DNA of 64,000 nt from Prevotella sp. UBA5379 (GCA_002409785.1 DHOX01000092.1:33387-97386); one strand, 5' to 3'; shown: positions 1-9,389, numbered from the stretch's first letter. Numbers and translations: made by a program. The notes: generated from the sequence alone by a model not told the origin.

Positions 1-79
1 TGATGTCTCCACGGCCTGGTAATGGCATTGACATGATATATACTGGAATTAGTGTGATGTATAGTGGATAAAGCCAAGC

Positions 80-2107
80 CTACTTCAGTTCCAGTTGTTT
101 TTGCAGGCGGATGATCTCGTCACGGTATTGAGCAGCCTGAATGAAGTTGAGTTCCTTGGCTGCCTGTTGCATTTGGGATTTTGTATCAGCGATACTCTTT
201 TCCAGTTGAGGTCGCGTCATACGTTTCACGATGGGATCAGCTGCAAAGGCACCCTCTGACGGTTCGATATAGGGCTGTGCCGTTGTTTCCGGGCCCTGTC
301 CTTCTTTTGAATTTCCGATAGGCAGGTCGGTGTTGATGGCTTTGACAATCTGTTTAGGGACGATATGATGCTCTTCATTATATTTCATCTGGATCGTTCT
401 GCGGCGGTTGGTCTCATCGATGGTTTTCTGCATGCTCTCGGTGATCGTATCAGCGTACATGATCACTTTCCCATGTATGTTCCTGGCTGCACGGCCGGCG
501 GTCTGAGTCAGACTGCGGTGGCTGCGGAGGAATCCTTCCTTGTCTGCATCCAGGATGGCGACAAGGGAAACTTCCGGCAAGTCAAGTCCTTCACGCAACA
601 GGTTGACTCCTACCAGCACATCATAGACCCCTGCCCGAAGGTCGTTCATGATCTTGACCCGGTCCAGGGTAGCTACATCGCTGTGGATATAAGCTGCCTT
701 GATTTCATGTTCCAGCAGATATTCCGTAAGTTCCTCTGCCATTCGTTTGGTAAGTGTCGTGACGAGCACCCGTTCCTTATGATGACTTCGTGTAAGGATC
801 TCATCCATCAGGTCATCAATCTGGTTTTCGGAAGGACGGACTTCTATTTCAGGATCCAGGAGCCCTGTCGGACGGATGAGTTGTTCCACTACGACCCCTT
901 CAGCCTCGTTCAGTTCATAGTCTGCCGGTGTGGCGCTCACGTAGATCACCTGATGGATCAGGGAATGGAACTCATCAAACTTCAGAGGTCTGTTGTCGAA
1001 GGCAGCCGGCAGCCGGAACCCGTATTCCACTAGGTTTTTCTTCCTGGCACGGTCTCCGCCGTACATCGCATTGATCTGTGGAATGCTGACATGGCTCTCA
1101 TCGATGACCATCAGATAGTCTTTCGGGAAAAAGTCCAGGAGACAGTAAGGGCGCTGGCCGGCTTTACGTCCATCAAAATACCTGCTGTAGTTTTCGATAC
1201 CGGAGCAATGACCTAGTTCCTTCATCATTTCCATATCGTATTCCACCCGTTCCTTAATCCGCTGGGCCTTGATAGGATCACCGATTTCCTTAAAGTAATC
1301 TACTTGTTTGACCAGGTCATCCTGGATTTCCCGGATAGCCCTTACCGTCTGGTCTTTAGTTGTAATAAAGAGATTAGCCGGATAGATTTCATAGTTATCG
1401 AAAGATTCTATACGATGGAAGGACACCGCGTCCACTTCCTCTATGGAGTCGATCTCATCGTCCCACCAGGTGACACGAAGAATATTATCGGAATAAGCCA
1501 TAGAGATGTCCACGGTATCCCCCTTCACACGGAAATTACCCCGTTTGAGTTCTATATCGTTCCTCACGTAGAGTGCATCGACCAATTTACGCAGGAAATC
1601 ATTCCTGTCCATCTTCTCTCCACGTTTCAGTTTGATGATGCTCTGTTGCATGGCCACTGGTCCTCCCATACCGTAGATACAGGAGACCGAGGATACGACG
1701 ATGACGTCTTTTCGTCCGGAGAGCAAGGCGGAAAGAGCGCTCAGCCGCAGTTTGTCAATGTTGTCATTGATCGCCAGATCCTTCTCTATATAAGTGTCCG
1801 TAGACGGGATGTAGGCTTCAGGCTGGTAATAATCATAATAGGAGACATAGTATTCCACGGCATTGTCAGGAAAGAATCCCTTCATCTCCTGGTAGAGTTG
1901 GGCAGCCAGGGTCTTGTTGTGACTCAGGACAAGGGTGGGCCTGTTGATGCTGGCAATGACGTTGGCGACGGTAAAGGTTTTACCTGATCCGGTGACGCCT
2001 AAGAGGACTTGTGCCGGATCGCCTTCCCGGATACCTTTTATTAGTTGTTTGATTGCCTGAGGCTGATCGCCGGTAGGTTTGTATTTTGCTGTGAGTTTGA
2101 AATTCAT
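80..2107 (-). CDS. uvrB: UvrABC excinuclease subunit B
   Basis: Damage-verifying helicase-like subunit of nucleotide excision repair; it takes damaged DNA from UvrA and recruits UvrC. Seen in the 675-residue protein: Walker A GVTGSGKT (37-44), the DNA-inserting beta-hairpin YYDYYQPEAYIP (about 90-101), a VIDESH Walker B, C-terminal helicase motifs including QTAGRAARN, and a C-terminal UVR motif (last ~40 residues) that would bind UvrC. Length equals the family norm. The ATG start at 2107 gives the conserved N-terminus with GDQPQAI. It is transcribed away from bamD and has its own -7 box. No terminator is visible in the 79 bases left before the window edge. Very secure call. Confidence 0.98.
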   Translation of the reverse strand: MNFKLTAKYKPTGDQPQAIKQLIKGIREGDPAQVLLGVTGSGKTFTVANVIASINRPTLVLSHNKTLAAQLYQEMKGFFPDNAVEYYVSYYDYYQPEAYIPSTDTYIEKDLAINDNIDKLRLSALSALLSGRKDVIVVSSVSCIYGMGGPVAMQQSIIKLKRGEKMDRNDFLRKLVDALYVRNDIELKRGNFRVKGDTVDISMAYSDNILRVTWWDDEIDSIEEVDAVSFHRIESFDNYEIYPANLFITTKDQTVRAIREIQDDLVKQVDYFKEIGDPIKAQRIKERVEYDMEMMKELGHCSGIENYSRYFDGRKAGQRPYCLLDFFPKDYLMVIDESHVSIPQINAMYGGDRARKKNLVEYGFRLPAAFDNRPLKFDEFHSLIHQVIYVSATPADYELNEAEGVVVEQLIRPTGLLDPEIEVRPSENQIDDLMDEILTRSHHKERVLVTTLTKRMAEELTEYLLEHEIKAAYIHSDVATLDRVKIMNDLRAGVYDVLVGVNLLREGLDLPEVSLVAILDADKEGFLRSHRSLTQTAGRAARNIHGKVIMYADTITESMQKTIDETNRRRTIQMKYNEEHHIVPKQIVKAINTDLPIGNSKEGQGPETTAQPYIEPSEGAFAADPIVKRMTRPQLEKSIADTKSQMQQAAKELNFIQAAQYRDEIIRLQKQLELK

Positions 2108-2145
2108 TTTCTCCTGAAACTTTTAATCCTTTTTATGTATTCTTG

Positions 2146-2153
2146 CAAATTTA
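2146..2153 (-). promoter_or_regulatory. -7 promoter element for uvrB
   Basis: Reads TAAATTTG on the minus strand, an exact match to the Bacteroidetes -7 consensus TAnnTTTG, 39 bases upstream of the uvrB ATG. No clear -33 TTTG is present at the usual spacing. Confidence 0.55.
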
Positions 2154-2215
2154 CTAAAAAGATTGCTTTAAGAGTGATTGATTCGTAATAAAATGCTAAA
2201 AATTAAAGTATTTAC

Positions 2216-2246
2216 TTTGTGAATAGCAGAAAAGTGAGTAACTTTG
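2216..2246 (+). promoter_or_regulatory. Promoter of bamD-rpoZ operon
   Basis: TTTG at 2216-2219, a 19-base spacer, then TAACTTTG at 2239-2246. This matches both Bacteroidetes sigma-factor boxes at the expected spacing and lies 19 bases before the bamD ATG. Confidence 0.75.
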
Positions 2247-2265
2247 CAATTCAAAAAGCATCATA

Positions 2266-3123
2266 ATGAAGAAATCAATCTTTGCCGTCTTGTCCTTCAC
2301 GGTTGTGATCCTGCTCTCCAGCTGTGCCCATGAGTTCAATCAAGTATACAAGACAAGTGACTATTCATATAAGTATGAGTATGCCAAGGAGTGTTTTGCC
2401 AATGGCAAATATTCGCGTGCCGTCACCTTACTGCAAGAGCTGGTGACCATTGAAAAAGGTACTGACAATGCGCAGGAAAGCCTTTATATGTTAGCGATGG
2501 CCGAGTATTGCATGAAGGATTATGAGACAGCTTCTGATTATTTCAAGAAATACTATCAATCCTATCCGAAGGGCTTTTACGCTGAGATGGCTGAATACTA
2601 TGCAGGTGAAAGTCTTTACCAGAGTACTCCTGAACCCCGGCTGGACCAGAGCAAGACTGTGCTGGCGATTGCTGCCTTTCAGGAATATCTTGATTTGTTT
2701 CCCGATGCAAAAATGAAAACCCTGGCACAGAAGCGGTTGTTTCAGTTACAGGATAAATTAGTGCAGAAGGAGTATGATTCCGCCAAACTCTATTATGACC
2801 TTGGTCCTTATTTTGGAAATTGCACTGAAGGAGGGAACAATTATATGGCTTGCATCATCACGGCTCAAAATGCTTTGAATGACTATCCATATAGCAATAA
2901 GCGTGAGGCTTTTTCCATCCTTATTATGAAGAGTAAGTATGAACTGGCGAAGATGAGTGTTCCCAGCAAGCAGTATCAGCGGTTTGAGGATGCCGAAGAT
3001 GAATGCTATGGTTTCCTCAATGAATATCCGGACAGCAAGATGCGTACCGAGGCCAAGGATTATATTGCCGAGTGCAAGCAGTTTCTCTCTACTCATAAGA
3101 ACATCAATCCGCTGGCAGATTAA
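2266..3123 (+). CDS. bamD: Outer membrane assembly lipoprotein BamD
   Basis: Periplasm-facing lipoprotein of the Bam complex, which folds beta-barrel proteins into the outer membrane. The 285-residue protein has a signal peptide ending in lipobox LSSC (lipidated Cys20) and then TPR-like helical pairs, for example KYSRAVTLLQELV and YETASDYFKKYYQSYP, typical of the BamD/YfiO family. The length is slightly above the E. coli protein. It is first in an operon with rpoZ (78-base gap) and a DUF4293 gene, an arrangement I know from Bacteroidales. A good promoter lies directly upstream. A generic TPR lipoprotein is the only alternative, and the context argues against it. Confidence 0.9.
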   Translation: MKKSIFAVLSFTVVILLSSCAHEFNQVYKTSDYSYKYEYAKECFANGKYSRAVTLLQELVTIEKGTDNAQESLYMLAMAEYCMKDYETASDYFKKYYQSYPKGFYAEMAEYYAGESLYQSTPEPRLDQSKTVLAIAAFQEYLDLFPDAKMKTLAQKRLFQLQDKLVQKEYDSAKLYYDLGPYFGNCTEGGNNYMACIITAQNALNDYPYSNKREAFSILIMKSKYELAKMSVPSKQYQRFEDAEDECYGFLNEYPDSKMRTEAKDYIAECKQFLSTHKNINPLAD

Positions 3124-3201
3124 GCATCTGTGAAGTTGTTAACAACAAGGAATATAAATATAGAATGACGACAGGCCATTCTTTCAATTTTCAGTTTAGA
3201 T

Positions 3202-3549
3202 ATGGATTATAAAAAGTCAAAAGCTCCGGTGACTACCGTGACACGAAATGTTGAAGAGTTGTGGAAAGATACCGGCAACATTTATGAGAGTGTTGTGATT
3301 ATCTCCAAGCGCAGCAATCAGATAGCTCAGGAAATCAAGCAGGATCTGGATAAGAAACTGGCTGAATTTGCTTCCTACAACGATTCTCTTGAGGAAGTGT
3401 TTGAAAATCGGGAGCAGATAGAGATTTCCCGTTACTATGAAAAGTTACCTAAATCAACACTGTTGGCTACCCAGGAATTTATTGAGGGTAAAGTGTATTG
3501 GCGTGATCCTTCTAAGGATAAGGATGAGAAGCAGAATGAGAGGCTCTGA
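3202..3549 (+). CDS. rpoZ: RNA polymerase omega subunit, Bacteroidetes type
   Basis: Small RNA polymerase subunit that helps assemble and stabilise beta-prime. The 115-residue protein carries the Rpb6/omega-like segment NIYESVVIISKRSNQIAQEIKQ (roughly 29-50) followed by a charged helix; the Bacteroidetes form is longer than the ~90-residue proteobacterial omega. It lies between bamD and the DUF4293 gene, and its TGA stop shares one base with the next ATG, so the two are probably translationally coupled. Identification rests on this motif plus the conserved neighbourhood, because omega sequences are divergent. Confidence 0.85.
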   Translation: MDYKKSKAPVTTVTRNVEELWKDTGNIYESVVIISKRSNQIAQEIKQDLDKKLAEFASYNDSLEEVFENREQIEISRYYEKLPKSTLLATQEFIEGKVYWRDPSKDKDEKQNERL

Positions 3550-4001
3550 TGTTACAGCGTAGACAATCTCTTTATCTCTTGTTGGCCTTGGTGGCGACCG
3601 TTCTCTGTCTGGGTCTTTCTTTAGGAACTATAGAACCAAGGGGAATGGGAGTGGATACAGTTGTTTATAATATAGGATTGCATGGTCCTTTGAAGGCTGT
3701 TTATCCTGAATGGCCATTATTTGCTGTCTTACTGCTGACCTGTCCCTTGAATATAGCAGCAGTCTTCCTTTTCCACAGGCGGAAGTTGCAGGTTAAACTG
3801 TGCTGGACCTGTATCGTTTTGTGCGTGGTCTGGTATGCCTATTTCTTACATGTTGTCTTTCATGAATTCAATGCCGAGGGTACTTTTCACTTTGCGTGGA
3901 CAGTTTGCCTTCCTTTGGTAGCGGTCATTTTCTATCTTTTGGCCCGCGGCGGCATACGAAAGGATGAAAAACTCTTGAGGGCTGCTGATCGTATCCGCTG
4001 A
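3549..4001 (+). CDS. DUF4293 family membrane protein
   Basis: Uncharacterised inner membrane protein of 150 residues with four evident hydrophobic segments (about 8-28, 57-75, 83-104 and 114-135) and a basic C-terminal tail ending RAADRIR. This length, the N-terminal MLQRRQSLYLLL and the four-helix layout match the Bacteroidetes family DUF4293, which commonly follows rpoZ. The start overlaps the rpoZ stop by one base. Function unknown; expression with omega and BamD is inferred from the operon only. A strong inverted repeat ends the unit. Confidence 0.8.
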   Translation: MLQRRQSLYLLLALVATVLCLGLSLGTIEPRGMGVDTVVYNIGLHGPLKAVYPEWPLFAVLLLTCPLNIAAVFLFHRRKLQVKLCWTCIVLCVVWYAYFLHVVFHEFNAEGTFHFAWTVCLPLVAVIFYLLARGGIRKDEKLLRAADRIR

Positions 4002-4042
4002 GATTACTAGATGATCCTTTTTGAATAAGAGTGGGATTTTAT

Positions 4043-4087
4043 AACGTTCAACCCCCGTGACTTTTAACATTACGGGGGTTGAACGTT
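4043..4087. terminator. 16-bp perfect hairpin after the bamD operon
   Basis: AACGTTCAACCCCCGT at 4043-4058 and its exact reverse complement at 4072-4087, with a 13-base loop. It lies 41 bases after the DUF4293 stop, so it is probably the operon terminator, although the following bases (TCTATT) make only a poor U-tract. It could also be a transcript-stabilising stem. Confidence 0.65.
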
Positions 4088-4202
4088 TCTATTCATCTGA
4101 TTATAGTCTGAATCCTTCAAGGGTTTTCCGGAGCGGTTTGGTGACTAGTATCATTTATCATTTGCTTTGCTGCTTGCCGTATTAATGGCATTGCCGGCCT
4201 TT

Positions 4203-4224
4203 ACCCTGTACCCTGTCACCCTGT
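4203..4224. repeat. Three tandem ACCCTGT heptamers
   Basis: ACCCTGT occurs at 4203-4209, 4210-4216 and 4218-4224, the last after one extra C. It sits in the 395-base gap between the convergent DUF4293 and nifJ genes, which otherwise holds only the two hairpins and no credible reading frame. Confidence 0.5.
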
Positions 4225-4341
4225 GGGAAGTATTTGTCCTCGCATCATAGAGATCACTGTTTCTATTGTTCGGTTCATGTTGTGAATAAAAGATGATTAA
4301 TAGCTGACAGATCAATTCAAGGGTAAGGGAAGGGCAGAGAT

Positions 4342-4376
4342 AAAAAAAGTCCGCAACCGGAAAGTTGCGGACTTTT
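4342..4376 (-). terminator. Terminator of nifJ
   Basis: 13-bp stem AAAAGTCCGCAAC (4345-4357) and GTTGCGGACTTTT (4364-4376) with a six-base loop. Read on the minus strand it ends in seven T residues (4348 down to 4342), 21 bases after the nifJ stop. The other strand has only TTTTAT, so it mainly serves nifJ. Confidence 0.88.
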
Positions 4377-4396
4377 ATAATAATCAGCGGGAAAGT

Positions 4397-7300
4397 TTAT
4401 TTGTTTTCCTGCTCCAGACTGTCACTCCAGTCCTCCTTGCTCTTACGGACATAGCTCTGATACCGGATCTTTGCCATGCGTTCACAAGCAGCATAGAGTT
4501 CTTCAGCCTCGTTAGGGTATGCTTTCTTCACCGACAGGTAACGAACCTCACCCAGAAGGAAGTCACGGAATTTATCCCATTCAGGCTCTTTTGAGTCGAG
4601 TTGGAACGGATTCTTGCCTTCCATGGCCAGTTCCGGATTATATCTCCACAGATGCCAGTAGCCACACTCTACGGCGAGAGCTTCCTCTCTCTGGCTCTTG
4701 CCCATGCCACCTTTACGCTTCAGGCCATGATTGATACATGGAGAGTATGCGATGATCAGTGAAGGACCATGATAAGCTTCTGCTTCGCGGATGGCCTTTA
4801 AGGTCTGGTTGTTGTTGGCACCCATAGCAATCTGAGCTACATAGATATACCCGTAGGTGGTCTCCATCAGTCCCAGATCCTTTTTGCGGACACGCTTACC
4901 CTGAGCAGCAAACTGTGCGATAGCCCCCAGAGGAGTAGCCTTAGAGCTCTGGCCACCAGTATTGGAATAAACCTCGGTATCCATCACGAGCACATTGACA
5001 TCCTCACCGGTAGAGAGCACGTGGTCAAGACCACCATAGTCAATATCGTATGATGCACCATCACCACCGATCAGCCACTGGCTGCGCTTTACCAGGTAAT
5101 GTTCAAGAGTCTTGAGTTCCGTACAGATCGGGCAGCCTTCCTGGGCACCTTTCTCTATCAACGGCTTCAGTTCAGCTGCTGCAGCTTTGGAGCCATCAGC
5201 ATCTTCCTTGTTCTCAATCCATTTCTGGGCGGCAGCCTTGAAATCAGCAGAGGTGCTGTCTTTCTCCATCAGTTCGTTCAGCAGCATCGTGATACGCTCT
5301 TTCATCTTCTTGTTAGCCAGGACCATTCCCAGACCGAATTCGCTGAAGTCTTCAAACAGGGAGTTGTCAAAAGCAGGGCCCTGTCCCTTGGCATTCGTCG
5401 TGTAAGGAGTGGCGGGGATAGATGCAGAATAGATAGAAGAGCAGCCTGTTGCGTTGGCAATCATTTCACGGTCACCGAAGAGTTGGCTGACCAACTTCAC
5501 ATAAGGAGTCTCACCGCAGCCTGCACAGGCACCGGAGAACTCAAACAGAGGAGTAGCAAACTGACTGTTTCTCGGATTTGACTTGATGTCAATGAGATTC
5601 TGCTTGCTGGATACATTCTTTACCAGCCAGTCCCAGTTCTGAGCTTCTGCGACCATCTTAGGATCATCCGTTCTGAAAGGAACCATAGACAATGCCTTGT
5701 TTCCCTTCTTGCCCGGGCAAATATCCACACAGTTACCACAGCCGAGGCAGTCCATGACGGAAATTTCCTGACGGAAGTGCATACCCTTGATAGCTTGCGG
5801 TGCCAGAATAGGAATAGTGTCTCCCTTGCAACCCTTTACTTCTTCATCATCCATCACGAATGGACGGATGGCTGCATGAGGACAAGCAAAAGCACATTTG
5901 TTACACTGGATACAATTCTCGGAATTCCATACCGGGACAAAAGCCTCTACACCACGCTTCTCGTATGCAGATGTGCCATTTTGCCAGGTGCCATCAGTAG
6001 TCCCATTCTTGAAAAAGTCTGAGACTTTCAGCAGATCACCTGCCTGCGCATTGATAGGACGGACAAGCTCCTTAACGAATGCAGGAGCATCATCCTCTTT
6101 CTTTGCTTCATCTTTCAGGTTAGCCCATGCTGGGTCTACCGTAAGCTCCTTATACTCGTCACCGCGGTCAACAGCCTGGTAGTTCTTGTCGACAACGTCC
6201 TGGCCCTTACGGGAGTAAGACTTGACGATGAATGCTTTCATCTGATTGACGGCAAGATCCAGAGGAATAACCTTTGTGATGCGGAAGAAGGCACTCTGAA
6301 GGATCGTGTTGGTACGGTTTCCCAGTCCTATTTCATGAGCAATCTTCGTAGCATTGATATAATAAACTTTGATATTGTTCTTTGCGAAATAGCGCTTTAC
6401 CTTATTCGGAATGAAGTTAACGAGTTCATCACCCTCGAAGATCGTGTTCAACAGGAAAGTACCGTTCTTGCGAAGCCCGCGTGTCACGTCATACATATAC
6501 AGATATGCCTGTACATGGCAAGCAACGAAGTTTGGAGTGTTCACCTGATAAGACGAGTGAATCGGATCATCACCGAAACGCAGGTGTGAGCAGGTAAAAC
6601 CTCCGGATTTCTTAGAGTCGTAAGAGAAGTAAGCCTGGCAGTATTTATTGGTATTATTACCGATAATCTGAACAGAGTTCTTGTTGGCACCTACAGTACC
6701 ATCGGCTCCTAAACCGTAAAACTTTGCCTCGAAGACGGAGTCGCCACCCATTGGAATTTCAGGTACTTTGGGCAGAGAAGTGAACGTGACATCATCCACG
6801 ATTCCTACCGTAAAGTGATTCTTCGGTTCCGGCATTTCCAGATTGTTGAATACTGAGATAATGTCTGCCGGAGTAGTATCCGCAGAACTTAATCCGTAAC
6901 GGCCACCGACAATCACCGGTTTGCGAGGATCCTCATAGAGGGCACTCTTGACATCCAGATACAGAGGCTCACCCTCAGCTCCAGGTTCCTTGGTACGGTC
7001 AAGCACTGCTATGCGCTTTACGGTAGCCGGGATAGCCTTTCTGAGGAAATCTACTGAGAACGGACGGAAGAGGTGAACGGAAACCATACCGACTTTCTTG
7101 CCCTGTTTGTTCAAATAGTCGATAGCTTCACGCGCTGGCTCTGAAGCCGATCCCATCAAAATGATGATGTTCTCAGCATCTTGGGCTCCATAATAGTTGA
7201 AAAGGTGATATTCGCGACCCGTAATCTTGGAAATTTCACCAAGATAATGCTCTACGACTCCAGGAACCTTATCATAGTAGCTGTTACATGCCTCACGGTG

Positions 7301-7987
7301 TGTGAAGAAGGTCTCAGGGTTCTCGGCAGTACCCCGTGTGACAGGACGTTCCGGAGAGAGCGCACGGTCACGGAAGTGCTTGATGTCAGCCGGATCAACC
7401 AACTTAGCCAAGGCGTCCTGGTCGATTTCCTCAATCTTGTGGTATTCGTGAGAGGTACGGAAGCCATCAAAGAAATTGATGAAAGGAACGCTTGTCTTCA
7501 ATGTTGACAGATGAGGAACAGCTGTCAGGTCCATTACTTCCTGTACTGATCCTGAGCAGAATATGGCAAAGCCGGTCTGACGACAGGCCATGACATCTGA
7601 CTGGTCTCCAAAGATACTCAATGCATGAGTAGCTACTGAACGTGCAGCTACATCAAACACTGCAGGGAGGAGTTCTCCCGCAATCTTGTACATGTTAGGG
7701 ATCATCAGCAGAAGTCCCTGTGAAGCCGTGAAGGTTGTCGTCAGTGCACCTGCCTGCAAGGACCCGTGGACGGCACCGGCAGCACCACCTTCAGATTCCA
7801 TTTCCTGAACTGTAACCGTCTGCCCGAAGAGGTTCTTACGCCCTTTGGCAGCCCATTCATCTACATGCTCTGCCATTGGAGATGACGGAGTAATAGGATA
7901 AATGGCAGCTACTTCAGTAAACATATAGCTTACATGAGCAGCAGCTGTGTTACCATCACATGTGATAAACTTTTTTTCTTTAGCCAT
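4397..7987 (-). CDS. nifJ: Pyruvate:ferredoxin (flavodoxin) oxidoreductase
   Basis: Cytoplasmic TPP and iron-sulfur enzyme that oxidises pyruvate to acetyl-CoA and CO2 and reduces ferredoxin or flavodoxin, central to anaerobic metabolism. The 1196-residue single chain has the fused domain order of bacterial PFORs: N-terminal pyrimidine-binding domain with YPITPSSPMAEHVDEW, a transketolase-C-like region, a gamma domain, a two-cluster ferredoxin domain (CIQCNKCAFACP near 690 and CLGCGNCVDICP near 744), then the TPP domain with GACAGCGETPY (near 819) and GDGASYDIDYGG (near 974). Full length, no damage seen. ATG at 7987 is the natural start. No exact TAnnTTTG box was found in the 210 bases upstream. 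Monocistronic, with its own terminator. Confidence 0.97.
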   Translation of the reverse strand: MAKEKKFITCDGNTAAAHVSYMFTEVAAIYPITPSSPMAEHVDEWAAKGRKNLFGQTVTVQEMESEGGAAGAVHGSLQAGALTTTFTASQGLLLMIPNMYKIAGELLPAVFDVAARSVATHALSIFGDQSDVMACRQTGFAIFCSGSVQEVMDLTAVPHLSTLKTSVPFINFFDGFRTSHEYHKIEEIDQDALAKLVDPADIKHFRDRALSPERPVTRGTAENPETFFTHREACNSYYDKVPGVVEHYLGEISKITGREYHLFNYYGAQDAENIIILMGSASEPAREAIDYLNKQGKKVGMVSVHLFRPFSVDFLRKAIPATVKRIAVLDRTKEPGAEGEPLYLDVKSALYEDPRKPVIVGGRYGLSSADTTPADIISVFNNLEMPEPKNHFTVGIVDDVTFTSLPKVPEIPMGGDSVFEAKFYGLGADGTVGANKNSVQIIGNNTNKYCQAYFSYDSKKSGGFTCSHLRFGDDPIHSSYQVNTPNFVACHVQAYLYMYDVTRGLRKNGTFLLNTIFEGDELVNFIPNKVKRYFAKNNIKVYYINATKIAHEIGLGNRTNTILQSAFFRITKVIPLDLAVNQMKAFIVKSYSRKGQDVVDKNYQAVDRGDEYKELTVDPAWANLKDEAKKEDDAPAFVKELVRPINAQAGDLLKVSDFFKNGTTDGTWQNGTSAYEKRGVEAFVPVWNSENCIQCNKCAFACPHAAIRPFVMDDEEVKGCKGDTIPILAPQAIKGMHFRQEISVMDCLGCGNCVDICPGKKGNKALSMVPFRTDDPKMVAEAQNWDWLVKNVSSKQNLIDIKSNPRNSQFATPLFEFSGACAGCGETPYVKLVSQLFGDREMIANATGCSSIYSASIPATPYTTNAKGQGPAFDNSLFEDFSEFGLGMVLANKKMKERITMLLNELMEKDSTSADFKAAAQKWIENKEDADGSKAAAAELKPLIEKGAQEGCPICTELKTLEHYLVKRSQWLIGGDGASYDIDYGGLDHVLSTGEDVNVLVMDTEVYSNTGGQSSKATPLGAIAQFAAQGKRVRKKDLGLMETTYGYIYVAQIAMGANNNQTLKAIREAEAYHGPSLIIAYSPCINHGLKRKGGMGKSQREEALAVECGYWHLWRYNPELAMEGKNPFQLDSKEPEWDKFRDFLLGEVRYLSVKKAYPNEAEELYAACERMAKIRYQSYVRKSKEDWSDSLEQENK

Positions 7988-8198
7988 TTTTTAAATGATA
8001 AATTAATCTGTTTTTATATTTACTTATTGATTTCAAGGATTCAGTCAGCAGATATTCTTGTGTTCTCCTTTCTTTCGAAAGATGGATGTTGTCGTTTCGG
8101 CATATCTGTTCCAAGGATTTTACTCTTTTCTTAGGATGAAACCTGATCCTTTACTTATCTGTTTTGTTTTCTCTTGTTGTTTGGTCACTCAAAGTGTT

Positions 8199-9389
8199 TT
8201 AGTATAGAAATCCTAATAGCCAGAGTGGTATCTGTTTCCCCCTTCCTACTTCCGTATGATAACGGGCATAAATAATATCCGGATTCAATCTCAGTTTTCC
8301 CGGTGCTTTTGCATCACAGATTTTGAATTTAAGTCGGTCATCAACCATAAAATAATGACCTTTCGGGCCAATATTTACGATATGATCTTTGCATAATGCA
8401 CTGATGAAGAAGGTCTCCATCAGTTCTTGGGTTTCTACTTTTACCGGATAGATGGCATACATCAGGTTGGGGTTCTGCATCATCACCTTCGCAGGTTTTT
8501 TAGGAAATCTCTGTCCTTGTGGATAGATGATATTGATGAGTCGTGCATCGGCAAGGTATTTGATATAGTTCATGACCGTTGCACGACTGGTCTTGATGCC
8601 ATACGCTAGTTTGCTGATATTCGGTGCTTTGGGACCACTTACCGCTAGAAGATAGAAGAGTTTCTTGATTTTCGTGAGATATTTCAACTCTATCTGTTTG
8701 ATGAGCAGGATGTCCACCTCCGTCATCATATTCATTGTTTTCAGTAGATTCTCCGAGAAGTCACGATGTTCCAGGAAGAAAGGGTAGAAGCCATGCTCGA
8801 TATAATCCTGGAAGTACTTTATAGGACTGACCTCAGGTAAGATATCCTTGATGATATGCTCATGGTTTTCCAGAATTTCATCCAGTGCATAGGGGTGAAA
8901 ATTATTACCGGTCTGAAGGTTGATAAATTCCCGGAAGGAAAATCCCCACAGGTCATAGCTCTTGACGATTCCCTTCAGCTCCGGGTAGTCTTCTTCGAGC
9001 CTCATGACACTGCTTCCCGTGAATATGATTTTCAGGTCGGGGTAGAGGTCATAGCATTTACGTAGCTCCCTGCTCCATTCCGGGTGCTTGAATACCTGGT
9101 CAATGAGCAGTACCTTCCCTCCGTCTTTGACAAAATCTCCCGCAAAATCCGTAATACTGTGTCCCTGGAAATAGAAGTTGTTCATATTGATATACAAACA
9201 CCGGGGATCATTGCAGCCGAATTTTTCTAAAGCATACTGTAAAAGGAAGGTTGTTTTCCCTACGCCCCTTGTACCTACAATGCCAATCATCCGGTCGTTC
9301 CAGTCGATTTCGTCCATCAAAGTACGGCGTACTGGTGCATGAGTATGTTCCAGAAGATAGGTATGCGTGCGAAAGAAAGCATCTTCCAT
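8199..9389 (-). CDS. AAA ATPase with DUF4143-type C-terminus, Walker B altered
   Basis: Belongs to the large Bacteroidetes family of ~390-residue ATPases with a C-terminal DUF4143 domain. Seen: Walker A GTRGVGKTT (39-47), an arginine-rich lead-in, sensor-like IIFTGSS (121-127), the family segment LWGFSFREFI, a winged-helix-like middle (KLAYGIKTSRATVMNYIKYL) and the characteristic ending IPLWLLGFLY. Oddity: Walker B reads LLIDQVFKHPEW, so the catalytic glutamate expected after Asp97 is Gln98 (codon 9096-9098). Such a change normally slows ATP hydrolysis while keeping binding. Role unknown; no toxin, nuclease or transposase partner is adjacent. Start at ATG 9389, with a good promoter upstream. 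Confidence 0.88.
   Translation of the reverse strand: MEDAFFRTHTYLLEHTHAPVRRTLMDEIDWNDRMIGIVGTRGVGKTTFLLQYALEKFGCNDPRCLYINMNNFYFQGHSITDFAGDFVKDGGKVLLIDQVFKHPEWSRELRKCYDLYPDLKIIFTGSSVMRLEEDYPELKGIVKSYDLWGFSFREFINLQTGNNFHPYALDEILENHEHIIKDILPEVSPIKYFQDYIEHGFYPFFLEHRDFSENLLKTMNMMTEVDILLIKQIELKYLTKIKKLFYLLAVSGPKAPNISKLAYGIKTSRATVMNYIKYLADARLINIIYPQGQRFPKKPAKVMMQNPNLMYAIYPVKVETQELMETFFISALCKDHIVNIGPKGHYFMVDDRLKFKICDAKAPGKLRLNPDIIYARYHTEVGRGKQIPLWLLGFLY

Noticed and set aside
365..1987. Long plus-strand frames opposite uvrB (222 and 227 codons)
   Set aside because: uvrB is certain on the minus strand and these products match nothing; they are antisense shadows.
8199..9389. AAA ATPase as part of a defence or toxin system
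   Set aside because: No partner nuclease, toxin, methylase or mobile gene is adjacent; such ATPases are widespread in Bacteroidetes chromosomes.
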